Shown here: positions 49,101 through 63,100 of the stretch, piece after piece
How positions within the stretch are numbered: position 1 is the first letter of the stretch
Layout of the letters: the number at the start of each line of letters is the position of its first letter
NCBI GenBank assembly: GCA_027886175.1
Contig: JAJNNQ010000024.1
Coordinates: 5,812,001-5,876,000 of the forward strand
Source of the DNA: Phylloscopus collybita
Lineage: Eukaryota > Chordata > Aves > Passeriformes > Phylloscopidae
DNA length: 64,000 nt
Reading direction: 5' to 3'
The notes under the pieces: model-generated
Told to the model about the DNA's origin: nothing
The model's database searches: none
Seen by the model: the letters and a program-made list of their open reading frames with translations, nothing else
Made by a program: the position numbers and the translations under genes

Positions 49101-52100
49101 CTGCTGTTTGGGGTTTTGAATGTAGACTGAACTGCTAGAAATGTACACCTCTTGATTTTTGGATCTGTTTCTGTTTTATTTTATTTTGCTTTAAGCATTG
49201 TCAGGGAGAAAACTTGCTAATTAGGATTTAAGCACTGCTTTCAAATACAGGTTTTTTGAGAGTACTGGGAGGGGTGGGAGAAGGTGTTTGCTTTTTTTTC
49301 CATGTGGATTCATTAGCAAAATGTGTCCTAATTAAAAAACTGTAACAGTAATCAGGTAGCAAAATAAGGTAAGAATTGAATTTAGGGTATTTAAACTGCT
49401 AGAGGCAGCAGTAGCAGCCTTTGTGCTTTAAGTAAACACAAAGTTGTGCTAGGGCAGAGGAAGCTCCTACTTTCCCACCTTCCAGCAGGCTTCAGCTGGC
49501 TTTGAAGTGAAATGCTTCACTTGCCAGCAGGACTCCCTTGCTCTGTTGGCCACTCTGACCTGCAAGCCAATTGGATCTAAAAATTTTCATGAGGCTTTAG
49601 AAACTTGTACAAATCCTTCCTAACGTGGCTGTGTGTCTTTAGACACTGACCAAGTGACGTACTAGTGGCAATTAGCTTCATCCATCATATTAAGTGTGAG
49701 TAGAGGGAAATGTTGCTGCTTTGGATTAAAAAAATCCATTTAAGAAAGATGAGCTTGTGCTTGGATCTGATAGGGGATGTGTACTTTGAGCTTGAACCCC
49801 GGTGTCTCAGCTGAGGAGGAAGGGTAGAGGGACACTTCCACTTGACTCTTGGTGTCCTTAAATTCTTTCCTGCCAATACCTCTTGCTAAGGCTCCTAAAG
49901 CCACACTGCATCCCTGGGACAAGGCAGGGAAGGTCTGTAAGGGAAGTTCCTTGCCAGCTGCTGCAGCAAACCTGCCTTTCCTGGAATGTAAAGCAGATGT
50001 CTGTCAGCAGATTGAAGTGCGAAGAAATCACAAGGTTGCCAACTCTCCCTACCCAGTCTGCATTTCTGCATGCTTAAAACCTTATTTTTTTCTTTCCCCA
50101 CCCCGTATCTGCAACTTAACTCAGAGGTAGAGTTATTTCCATTTCTTAATCTGTCAACAAATATTTGTATATGCATGCTAAAATAATGCCTAAGATTCCC
50201 TGTTTGGGTGATGCTGTCCAGTCCATGCAACTGAGCAGGGTCTGCACAGTATTGGCAACTAGAAGAATATCTTAAAAGCTATTTAAGTTTTGCTGTATGA
50301 ATCTCCAAAAACTGGAGTTATTTATAATTTCCACTTGTAAAAGGTCACAACAGACCTAGAAACACAGACGACAAATAACTGCAAAATTACAGCTAAATCA
50401 ATTGAACTAATATCAGCTAAAGATAATGTGGAATTCTGTCTCCCAAGCACGCCTCAGGAGAAGCACGGGCAAATAAATAGGCTTGGGAGCCCACCCTGAA
50501 TACCAATATAACACAGGAAGGAAACAAATCTGAGTCCTGGAGAACAGGTACCTCCATGTCTGAGCACAGGCACTCTGATTTCTTACAGAATGGCAAAAGA
50601 AAGTCCTTTTCTGTGCCTTGAACCTGGATTGGGTGCTTGTCTTAGCTGTGTAACAGTCTTAAAGATCCTTCTGTTGGCAAAATGATGTGCTGCAGTATGC
50701 TTTGTGTCAGGCACCACGAAGATGATGCTTGCTTTAAATTTTCTGGATGTCTCTTTAAATTCATTCAGCCAGCAGAAATAATGCCAAATGGCTAAAATGA
50801 CAAAGTCTGATAGACTTAGCCCTGAAAATTACCACCCCAAATGTCTGCTCTGTTGTATTATTCCTCCTGGAGCAAAACCAACAGAGGCAGGTAGTTCTTC
50901 CACTGAAGCAGCTGAAATGCAAAGTCTGAAGCCTTCCTTGAGCTGCCAGGGAAGGGGAATTTGCCCTCTGCCACTGGGTGCTGGCAGGAGAGATGCAAGC
51001 ACCAACTCCAGCAGGACTGGACACTAAGCACTAAGACAGTACTCTCTGGTAAAAGGGAAGCACTGGAATAGCTCTGTCATCATCTCTCTTGGTGTAATTA
51101 ATTCACCTTCATGTTTCCTACTCTGATTCCTTTGCCAGGAGTTCTCTGCCTGTGTTTCTAGGACTGCAGTGTAGTCCCAGACTGCCTGTCAGGCCTGCCT
51201 GGAGGATCCCTCCCCTGCTTCTTGCCATCATATCTCTGGCAACCACTGCATCTGCTTATGTGGAAGAATGTGATGTTCAGAGGTTAATTATGCATTCCTT
51301 GCTGCTTCTAACGTTGAAGTTAAGGATTTGGCTTTCTGTCTCCTTTTGGAAAATTAGTCACTTGCCTGTGTTGGCTCTTTATTTCATGTCCCTCTGCCAT
51401 CTGTTTTAATCTAGCTGAGGGGTGTGGGGGGGAGGGAAGGAGGAGCAGCAAGAACACAGGATGATGGACTTGCTTATATAACACATGACTCCCAAATCCA
51501 GCTTCAGTTCTTGGGTGGTCACAGAGTAGACCTGTTATGATTTTATCATTTTTGGCTGGAGAAAAAGAAAATCTCATTCCTCTATGCATTGTTCTCCAGA
51601 AGAGATGACAGTGACTTGTTTCTCTAATTTGTTAGGTGAAGGGATTTGGTTTCCTCTCTTATTTGAGGCTGGTCTGAACCTCTAGTCCAGATCTCTCAAG
51701 ATAATGGCCTGGCTAGTTGTCTGTGGTGTTGTATATGTTGTCAAAGAGCCCCAGAGGATCAGATCCTGGACAATAGTGCCCATGGGAGCTGCTTCCTGCC
51801 ATCTTTTCTGCTGCTGATGCTCCTACCTGTTTAAATAAATATATGTGAGAAATAGTTTTTGAGCACCTCACCCCCCAGTGTGAGCTCCATACTGAGCAGA
51901 ATCTTCATGATGGCAAGTGTTCTATAAAGACAAAATCCCATGTAACCACATGGCCACCACCCTGTCCTTAGAGGCACGTGTCCCCCTTGGACTTGGGGTT
52001 GGGATCTGAATTTGAACCCTCCATAACACAAGTGGGCCACTCACTTCCCATCCCTACGCTTTGGCCTTCATCCTTTGTTTATTTTGCATCTAAAATGCCT

Positions 52101-52209
52101 GAAATATTCCATTCAACCAAAACTTTTCTGTATTAAGAAAAAGTTTTAAATTTTAACTTTAGTCCTGGTGAAGAAAAAGCAAGGTTCCTATTTGTTTTTA
52201 TTTGAAGGG

Positions 52210-52269
52210 TGTTTTTTTTTTTTTTTTTTTTTGGTTTTTTTGTTTTGTTTGTTTTTGTTTTTTTTTTTG
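52210..52269. repeat. T-rich tract with TTTG words
   Basis: Homopolymeric T followed by TTTTG and TTTG repeats. No coding content. Confidence 0.9.
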
Positions 52270-55200
52270 ATTGGTAGTGAATCAAAGAAGTGACTAATCA
52301 CCTGTTTTTATCTAATTTGTATGACTAGTTTCTTACTAGGCAGGAGTGACTTGTTTTCATTGTTATCAACTAAATTTGTACAGGGGGTTGAAAATAGAGA
52401 ATGGTTCTGAAACACTTGTGTTCCAAAAAACTGCCTTTTCAGGTAAGGGCTTGAAACCTGTAGGAATCACAAAGCAGTGCTGGAGCAAGGGGGTTGAGAG
52501 GCAGTGTTAGTTTGCTTGAACAGTCATAAAATGCAGCCTTGTTTCTCCCACTTCCCACTCATCCTTATGCTTTGAGGCCATGTGTTCTTTGACAGCCTTC
52601 TGAAAACACTTCTGTGTGTGGCTGCAAGTCCCAAACCTCCTTCACTGACAGACCTTCCTCTGAAACTCTTTTACAAGAAGGAGGTTCAGTAACAAAACAA
52701 AATGTGTACCTAGAAAAGATCTCTATTTCAGTCTGTAATATAAGAAAACATAATTTTCAGACTATACCCAGGTCCAACAGTTGGGGAATTATTTTTTTTT
52801 CTGCTGTGTGATCATCAGGACAGCCTTGAGGGAGAATTGGTCTCAGAAGAGCTTGCTGGAAGAGGAGTGAAGGCGACACGTCCCTGTGCTCCTCCTGTGC
52901 AGCAGGATTCTGTGTGACACAAGAACAGCACAAGTCTGTGGCTGATCACTTGCAGTTAGAAGAGATAGCAAAATTCACTTAATCCTTAATCTCGTCTCTG
53001 ACTAGTTTTTTGGAGACTGATGCTATTTTAGATAGTATTTGTCTTACTGCATATTTCCCAGAGTCTTTCTCTGTACTCCTCACCATGTCATTTTTCTTAG
53101 TCCTCACCTGATCATCTTGGAGACTGAAAGTCTTTTTCCCTTGACCTTATTACCTGTATGGCATGGGTTAATCCTATCAGATGTAAACTCTGCATTGGGT
53201 TTGCCCTAAACAGCACTTCTCTAACATTTCCTTTATCAGGACCAACTGAGACAATTCAGGCTCTTTCCCCTGAATGATGTGCATGTAGCCCTGGCCAAGA
53301 AGCACTTCAAGCAAAACAAACAAAACAGTCCTTAAAGCTGATGATTTTGGAACAGGGAGGGATATTAAGAGCACCAACCTTTTAGAGGAAGTAGACCTCA
53401 AAATGTTTTGGTTTTTTTCCCAGTCTCCATGGGAAAGACAGAGAGGAAATCTGCCAGAAGAGCAGGAAGAGTTTGTGGAAAGCTTTCTCAAAGTGATGCA
53501 CCCATGGCACAGACTTTTGTTGTAGAGGATTTTTTTTTTTTTTCTTTCAGACAATGCTTTTCTGCCAGAGGATGCCAGGCTGCCTTGCCTTGATGACTTC
53601 CACTTGCCTTGACGACTTATACACTTAGGTTGGGGTCTGTCTTTCTAAAATTCAGATTCTGTTCCTTCAAACTTAGTTCTATACTAACCAGGATGTGATT
53701 TTCACTATACTCTGCATGGGGTGCCACAGTGCTGGTGATACAATACAGAGAACTATTCTTGTACCTGCTTTCTCCTGCATGGAGGCAGAGCATTAATGTG
53801 GGCAGGTAACTCATCAGACTTTCCATAGGCACCACAGGAAAACCAGGAAGTCCTCATTTGCTACTTTCATGTGCTTTTCCAGTTGTGTGGAGATTTTGTT
53901 GTTTGGGTTTTTTTCTGTTTGTTTGGTTTTTATTATTTTTTTAGGGATTTCAATCCTAGCATTGACACACTGAATATTTTAGCCAGAAGAATTATGTTCA
54001 CTCAGTGAATTGGCATAAATGCTAATGGCAGAAACCCCATTAGTTCCAGGGCTGTTTAAACCATCTGTCTTGAGATCTGGGATGCAGCTATGCTGACAAA
54101 ACTTCTCTAGTGCAGATTGGGCTTTAGCTTTCCTCCTTTTCACAGTTTCCAACTACTCCACATCTCTTGAGCATGCCTTTCTCTTTTCTTCAGTTTCTTA
54201 TGGCACTGCAATGTGATTCTCTTTGAAAGCACCAGTGTGAGGCAGAACAGGTCCCAGGACAGCCTGCATGAAATCAAGTGAGTGGTGAGGAGAGCTGTGG
54301 AGATAGGGGAGAGTACATCACCTGCAAGAGCTGTGAGAAGCACTTGAGGAAGTGGAATGGCTGGGAAGGAGGGCTGCTGGAGTAACCCCTGCTTAGTATT
54401 TGCACGTGTCTGAATCCCACATTGGTGGTGACTTGCATTGAAGTGATACAGATACAGCAACTTCCTTGGAGAACTAAGATGCATCAAGTGGCACATCTGC
54501 AGTGGAAGTCAGCCTGTGGGATTTCTGAGATTCCTGGCAGGTTTCCTTGGCTCAGAGTGTGTCTGCAGCAGTGAGGATGAGAGGAACACAAACTGGAGCA
54601 GCTACTACCAGCCCAGACTGGCAGCTGGTCTGAAAATCACTTGTGCTTGGTCAGGACTGGGAACCCAGCAAAATCTCCCAAGATCCTATTTTGGCAGAGA
54701 ATGACTGTCTCTGTGGTCAGCTGCCATCAAAGCTTGCTGAATAATTCCTGGAAACGTTCAGCCTTGGGTGTATTTTTAGGGGTACAACACTTTCCAGAAA
54801 GCTTGTTAGCAGCAGGACAGTGTAAAAAGTGTCCAAGCACAGAAACAAGGATTTATTTTAGGAAGCCTCCTGGATCTGCCAGGTCTCTTGTTGTAGATGC
54901 TGTGATTACTAAATCAGCTCTTAAGCTCTTTAATGCTTTGTGAACTCATTTTCATTTCTGATAGGAAAATAACAGACTGTCACACACAACTTTTTTCCTT
55001 TGCATAATTCAGATGTAGTTGTGACACTTGACACACAGCACAGATGACGGTGAACGGCTCCTTAAAATTTAAACAGATGATTCAGAATTAATTACGAAAA
55101 CCAACCTTATAGTTGTCCCAGGAATTCAGTACAGGTGATCATTGTCTAAGAAGATCGCCCAGCTCCAGCAGATCCCCCAAATTTCTCATTGACAAAGCAG

Positions 55201-57101
55201 CTAAAGAACCTTGAATGATAGACTAAAGAAGTATTTCAAAGTTTTTTGTTTTCCTGTTGATTTTTTGCCTTTGAGAATCTATCGATGTTGGGTTTCTAAG
55301 ATCTATTAAAACACAAGTTTGTGATTATGAAAGCCTTCAGCACTGTATAGAAGTTTAGGTACAACTTTGTCCTAGGAATTGTTGTAGGCAGCACTTCAGT
55401 TCTTTGTTTCCTGAGTAAGAAAAATTTACGCAGTTTCAAAAGAGGATTGTGCAAATCTAACTTTTGGATTTAGATTGTAATCATAACATAAAGAGGAAAT
55501 AATTCTAGTAGCTGATTTCTCTCTAAGTTGTCTGCTGAGAAAATGAAATTTTTGTTTTTATATGATGATGTTTCTTTGAGAACTTGGTGCATGCTTGCAA
55601 TGTATTTCACTATATTTCACAACTGTTAAAAAAAAAGCTGTTTGACCATACTTGCACATGATAACATGAAATATTAGTTTGGTTGGGAAAAGAAGCATTA
55701 AACAGACTGTGTCTAATTGCCCAAATCCACAGGAGGCACATCAGTGCTCTGAACTGCTGTGGGAGAGTTCAGAAAACCTCCAGTGGATTCTCAGCAATCA
55801 CAGGCTTTCTGTGGCCCCTGTCATTTCTGAGAGAGATCAAGATTGTAAGATGTGCTTTCACATAATAACATGGTAAAAGCAAGAGTAAAGGACAGAGGCA
55901 AATGGTTAAAGTGCTGATCTTCAGAGACTGGAAGAGGCCTGGAAAAATCAAAGGCAAGTCCTTCCTTCTGCATGATCTGGCTTGTTATGTATGGGAACAA
56001 CAACACCATGCTTAGCACTGCTGGAAACGCTGAATTCCTTTCCCTGGGTTGCTTACAGCCCAACTGTCACACTGGGAAGCTGGAGAATTTCCCTATGGAC
56101 TATATATAGCATGAAAAACTATTTTTCTACTAGGAGACTGGAAAAGACCAAATTATAACTTCAAAGCTGTCTGCTCAAAAATATTTTTTCAATTTTAACC
56201 TCTGAAGCTACTGAAATTTATTGGAAAAGGCTTTTAACATTTTGACATCAATGTACTGTTGACAAGCAATGGGAATTGTAGTACAGGTTTTCACATTGTT
56301 TGTCCTTGTGTAGGTATACATGTGTATATTGCAGCATATTTTTCCCCATCATTTCTGTGTTTTCTATTTTAAGAAGTCATCATTGAAAACTACATTTCCG
56401 TAGTGTTCAAAATGCCTCTTTGTTCTTTGAAGCTGAAGAATGTTATAATGTTAAGTTTTCTGGAAAAGAGCAGCTAACAGATTCAGGCAACTGCCCACTT
56501 CTCTATAATACCTTGGAGGTTTTTTCCTCATTTAAATTTTTCCCTTTTTCAGCCATTCAATGCTGACATTACACTTGTGATTCTTTTTCCTCTTTGTTTC
56601 TTTATGCATGATTTTTTGGATGTGACTAGTTCATATATACCAATTATTCCCTCTCCTAGTCCCAAGGGCTAGACGTCTTCTTAAAAAGACACAGGTGGTT
56701 ATATATATGCATAAATTAGGAGGATGCTCTCTTTAATCAGTTGACCTGAGTATCTAAGGCTTCAAGTAAGACTGAAGAGTAATAGCCAGATCACCAACTG
56801 TTGGAACAGGAAAAATAGGTGTGGTTGCCAGCATCTGAAGAAATTGTCTGTATTTTTACATTGAAGCTCCATCTGTTTGTGTTTGCTTAGCTCTGGGATT
56901 AGAGGTTGAAAAGTTGCAGCACCATTAGCTGCAGTTCCTGGCTCTGCTGGTATTTGGCCTCTACTGCAAGATTATTATCCTTTCTGATAATCCAAATGGA
57001 TTGTTTTAGACCTAGGCAAGCAGTCATAGTATTTTCCACCTGCAAAGAGTTTATTTGAATTTCTTTGTTCTCTCTGTTTCTGATAATGCCTCCTAATGAA
57101 A

Positions 57102-57165
57102 GAAAAAAAAAAAAAAAACCACCAAAAAAACCCCACCAAAACAAAACAAAAACCCCAAAAATCAT
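57102..57165. repeat. A-rich tract with ACCCC and AAAAC words
   Basis: A run of A followed by A-rich and C-rich words. Low complexity, no gene. Confidence 0.85.
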
Positions 57166-60100
57166 TAGGTCTAATTTAGGCCATGCAGCAAACTTTATCC
57201 TAAAAATCTTAGAATCAGTTGTGTGGGAAATAACATTGTATTATACATGTACACATTGTCTTTTGATTACTGCAGTGTGACCTGGTTTGACCACAATATT
57301 GACTCTCAGTATTCTCTGTTCACTACGTAATAGGCAGCACTGTGAGGAAAGAAAACTGCAAAGACATAACCATTCAGTCATCAACTGTTCTAAGTCCAAA
57401 TTCAAATTTTAATTTGGAAAAAAACCTATAATGAACAGCATAGGATCTTTCAGAAAATCTGTAATTTGAGGTAGTGTTGTAGGAGGTAAAAATGCAATGC
57501 ACTGAAGTCCTTGCTTCCCCATTATTTTCAGCTAGTAGTGGTAAAAATGTTGCAGACCTTTAAATACCATGAAGGTTTCTCTTTTCTCAGTTGGAGATCA
57601 GATATAAGTAGGTGCAGAAGAGCACTGAAGAAATAAGCAAACCCCACAAACCTAAGAAAAAACAACCAAATAGAAAACAACAAAAAACCACCACAACAAA
57701 CCAACCTCCCAAAATAAAATTTGAGTACATCTTACAACCATCAAATATGGCACAGGATCATTAGATTAACCTTTTGTTATGATGAAAAGCATTGCTGTAA
57801 GATGTTTTGCAGCTGTATTTAAAGGCATCAGTAGGTTTATGCTCCTTATTACGTTGAAATGGATAAAGATTTTAATTTAGATAAATGGGTACCTGACTTG
57901 GTCTGTTGTTGTGGTTTTTTTGTTTTATATAACTGCTGCTTTTATGGTGGCTTCTGACCTCTGTGATGATTAACAGATAATTACTTTTCCTGTAGTGAGC
58001 AGTGCTGAATTTGGGTGGCAAGAAGGAATTATGTTCTTTATGTGGACGTTTCAGCTGGAATGGTGGAGCTGGTGTCCATGTGGGTAATCCTGGATAAAAG
58101 CAGCTGCATCTGTCCAACTCAGAGAACTTGGCTGCCCTTCTTGGTTTGCCTCTGCCTGATTTAGAGAACTGTGTCAAAATGTGCCCCTTCAGGCCTGTGA
58201 AGCAGATGAGTCTGTTTAAATGCTAGAGGTTGTTATTCAGTTGGGAGAAGTTGATATCAGTGCCAAAACTGTTTTGGAAAGGTCCCTGTTGGATGCCAGA
58301 GCAGGACAATACAAATCAAGCAACTGTGCTGGCCCCTTCCTGCCTCCCTGAACTGATTTCTCTCTTCTCTACCAGGGCACCTCTTTTCCACCTTTGCATC
58401 CACCCTGCATGCCCAGAATCCCAGGTGCCCTGCAGTGCCCAGCAGCTGGTACCAAGCAGGGTGGTGGGGTCCCTGCTGTTCCTTTGTGACTGCTAGGGAA
58501 TCATGATGTACTCGGAGAGCTTGGTGTGTGAATGACTTCAGCGTATAAAATGGACAATCCAGCACTTCTTCTTTGTAAATATATTGAAAACTGTCAGCTC
58601 TGCAGATAGTCCTGGGATGGAAGGATTGAATTAAGGTGTAAAATGCTTTTAGGCTAGAAAATACCCAGCTCAAATAACCTGTTGCAGCTTCCAGTTGTTC
58701 CTCCTTCAGTCTGAGTGCAGGATACTTTAGTCACATCTATTTCATTTCATCCAAGGATGCTCGGATGCCGTGGTGCAGAGTGCCAGTAGTGACCCCCAGA
58801 AAGCTGTGCTGCAGAACCACTCCAAAATAACATTGCTCATTATTTACAGGTGTTAGCATGGTCAAATGCTTGCACATTGCTCGAGGTAACCTTTTCAAAG
58901 AGAAGTTTGGGTTCTCTGAAAGAGTGAATGGCTCGAAGCCTCAGGGAGCTGCTATCAGCAGCGCTGTGTTCGGGGGCACAGCAGGTCCTCCTTTCTTCTT
59001 CTCTCATCCCCTCCTGTTTGCATAATGAAATGCAACAAAAAGCTGGGTTTCTTCATCAGATGCTTGGAACACAAGGCAATTATTTATCAATTCTTTCCTG
59101 CCAGTAATCCCTTTACAGCTGGAAAAATAGATGCACTCCAGCCGGGGCTCCTTGCCCTGTGCCCCTGATGGTCTCCTACACATTTTTCTATGTCTGGCTG
59201 AAAAACTGCCAGATCAAGGCTTAGGGTCTGTAAACCTTAATAGGTTTTAGATAACTTGATGTTCTTGTTTGTTACTTAATAATTTTTTTTCAGCCTAATA
59301 CGATTAAAAATCTTTTACTCCCATGATAATGGTTACAGAATACCCAGAAGGAGGATATTGAGCTGTCCTTGAATTACAAGAAGTTGGTGTCTTTGTGGCT
59401 CTTCTATGGCTCACATGTAAGAGTAGGGAAGAGTGCTTTTGACCTTTTTTTCAACTGCTGGGAGTGTGCTTTCTTGAGTTTTTGTGTGGGTGGGAAGTAT
59501 GCCTGAGAAGGAAGCTGGGCTGCGTCAGTGACAGCATTGTGCTAACAGAAGTCTGCAGAATAATTGCTGAGAGGAGACATCCCTGTAGGAAACTGGTGGC
59601 AGGGGGCTCTTCATTTGATTGACTCCGTGGCATGACAAAGTTATTTTCCAGTCTGGAACTGAAGGAAGTGTTTGGATTTTTGACTGCCACTGTATGAGGA
59701 ACTCATAAGAACAACAATAACAACAGCAGTTACTTTTTCAAGCTTCTTCATCTCCATGTGTTGGCTGCATTGCAGGTTGCTAATAAAAGTGGTGTTATAG
59801 ATTGCAGTGGCTTATATGTGGGAAATAGGTCTTTTTATAGTCTCAGTTCACTATGGATGATGTTTACTGCATTTGCACTTTTAAAAGCTGTTATGTAAAA
59901 CCAGCAAAAGGTGTGTCAGAGGAAAGGCAGTTGACTTTGAAAAGTTTTCATAAGCTGTGTTATTAAGTATTTATCTGTGTGGTCTCAGAGCAGGTAGTCT
60001 GAAAAGTAGCTGCCTTTAAGAATGTGACAAATGCTGCTTGGGACTGTTGGGAGAGCACTGTTTGAATCATTTATCTATCAAAACAAGAGACTGATGAGCA

Positions 60101-63100
60101 CAGGAACTATCTTCTGACTACAGTAAAAATGTCAGTCTGAGCAGTTCTTGCCGTTTCAAGCCTTTGCTTTTCATTTAAAATTCTACTGCCATTTGATCAG
60201 AACATTAAAGTCGTGCTCAAATTCTGCGTTCTGTTCAATCAGGAGATTTTTTATTCCTGTATGGATGCTACAGATTCTAGAGAACTTCAGTTGGTAGGGA
60301 GTGAGGAATCCACATGCCTCCTTCTGGACCTGGTTTTGTGTGGTTAGAAATTATATTATATTGGCTATAAAGAAGCTTTTAGTACTAATGTTGTAGTCAT
60401 ATATAGGAGAGTTTTTGAAAAGACAACAACCATACTGCTTATATTTATTGACTTTAGCCAAAAGTCATAGATTCAGCTGCTTGCTTTTCCTAAAGCTCTG
60501 TTTATGACCAGAGAAAAAGTCATAAAGATCTCCTGTTCGCCATGAAACTGGATAAAAAACCTCATGCATCAATTCCTTGAGAAACCCTTTCAACATCTAG
60601 ATGACTTCCTGCATGCCTTTAAAGAACATTTCATCTTTTTTTGGTATTTAAATCAAATGAGTCTCAACCTTAGGAAATGTTATAGTTAAGTATCTAAAAT
60701 GGAAGTGATTTAAAGGAATTAAATGTACTTAAATAGTATTTTCCTATTCTGCTATATTGCAAACAGTATGTCAGGGACTGTATTTGTTTAATTCTATTTT
60801 TAATACTTTGGCTTAATGGTGCCCCTGTTCCTCTAGGCACTACTGCAATTTTCCTACTTGTACATAAGGAGTTAATGAAGCAAACCTTCTCTATCAAGGA
60901 GATGTAACTCTTCCTTTAGCACACAGAATTATGACACTAATAATGAGTGGCAATGGAAAATTCATATACATAGAAATTTAATTATCCATTTTTTGTCTTT
61001 GGGCATCTGGACTGCCAACAACACATGGCACTTAAATTGGTTTTTGGATTTCTTTATTTTATTAATCATTTAGATGTTTGATAATATTAGCAGTAGAGTG
61101 TCCATGAGTAGAGAGAGAAGTGGAATATTTCCTGCCCCCCCCTTTTCTTCCTCATCCACTAGAAACACAGACACTAGTGAAGTTAAAGACAAGATTTTTA
61201 CCTTCTTGCTTTAGCTGCAAAGAAATGTGAAAAAGGGATGACTTAATGCCCCAGGAGAGGTCGAATAAGTACTTTCCTTTTGCTCTAGTGGCAAAAATGT
61301 CTTGAAGTAAAGCCAAGCTCAGGTCCCTGTTTCACAGAGCTTTTAGAATATCTTTCCGTGCAATTTGACCAAATGCTCCCACTTGGCTGCCTTTCCCACT
61401 CCATACCCCTTGGCAGCAGCGAGTGGGTCGCATTTTCCCTGCCAATCTCTGCACAGTCTGCAAGTAGCCTGAGCCATGAGCACTGTCCATTAGCTCTGCA
61501 GCAGAGAACCCAGCAGCAAATCCTTCCTGATGCATCTCCTGGGGAGGAGATTTGCTTCTTGGGTCTGCTGTTTCTGATCCGTCAGGTAGAAATCCAGCCT
61601 AAGCGCACTGAAAGGTTACAGAGGACTTTGTGGGCTCTTGCTTGAACTTCAGGGGGTGATTTATTCAGCCTGGAGAGCAAGTTGGAAATGTAATGGGTGT
61701 CTAGGATGCTGAAAAGCTGTCCGAGACAAGGAGCTTACTATTCAGAATGACATACTGGTTTCAGTGGCATTTGCTTTTATAAGGTTTTTCACTTTGAAGC
61801 AATTATGGTTTCACCCAGGTGTGGTAGTGTACGAGGGTTTTTGAAGGTGCAAGCTGGAGTCCAGGGTACAAACGCTTTGCACTAGTCCTTGGGAGCCTTG
61901 ATGGATGCACAGGGTGAGCTGAAATCAAATGCTGATTGATCCTGTTAATTGATCCCTCACAATCCCCCTGCCAAAAGGTGCCTCCTTTCAGGAGAAGCCA
62001 TCCAAGTGCCTTCAACATCTAAAGCAGGGATTCAGACATGGCAAATCAACATGATCACCATGACTTGCATAAGGCTGCAGTAATTTTCTTCGTTGCTAGT
62101 GAACAAGAGAGCTGAGTATAAGTAACTTAAAGAAATTTAGCTGGCCAGCTGCTGTAAACTCTCCAAGTAAAGCCAAAAATCTTTGATGAAGTGCTTCTTG
62201 GTGTGCTTCAAGATAATAAGGCAGAAGGAGGCTCTTGGGTTTTCTTCTGGTCAAGGCAGAACTACAGGTGGAAGATCTCTTACATAAAAAGGTGTAGCTC
62301 AAGGATGTATCCATGGAAGACAATTTTTGTAGAATTTCTTTCCAAGTCTTATATTTTCTAGTAAGAAAATATTTTCTTTTCCAGAAACAAGAGTGTGGCT
62401 GAAAATAACTCTGGCATAATAATAACTGTGCTTCAAAGGGCAACAGTCTCCTCCTTTTCAAATTAGCTTGGTACTTAACTTGAAAGTTGATCCCTGTTCT
62501 ATTTCACATGGCTGAAGTTGAACTGTGGCACATATTTGATTCCACAACTGTTGGCAGGACCTATTGTTTGGAAGCAGTGGGACCAGAAAAGACACTTTTC
62601 TGCCAGCGATGGCAGGTGACCCAGCTCCAGATGAGGCACCACCAGTGTTGCTCCTAGGGTAAATTATCCTTGCCACAAAGGGATCTGGCATTATCCTTAG
62701 TGTACTTGGCACCTCAAGAAGCAAAGCAAGCATGTGAAGTTCAGGAAGGAAAGTTGGAGTAATCCGTGTAGTTGGTAGGCTGTCTTCAAGCACAGTTTAC
62801 ATTGTCAGCTTCCTCTCTTAGGCTCAGCTTTACCTCTGTGCTTTACACTGAGTGATTTTGTGTTTCTTAGCAGAAGCTACATGAAAGATAAAAAGTAATA
62901 GCATTTTTTTTTCTGTTGGAGAAAGGTATCCCTAGGCCTAGGTTCCTGCTAGTGGAGAAAGATCCACAGCTGATGTTTATTCTGACACTGTGGTACTTTG
63001 CTTGAGTGTGTGGACAAAATAAAACTTGTCTATGTGTGTCTTTGCACTGATGACACTGGACTTGGGGACTGGAAAAGTCACAAGTGACCTCTCTATTCCC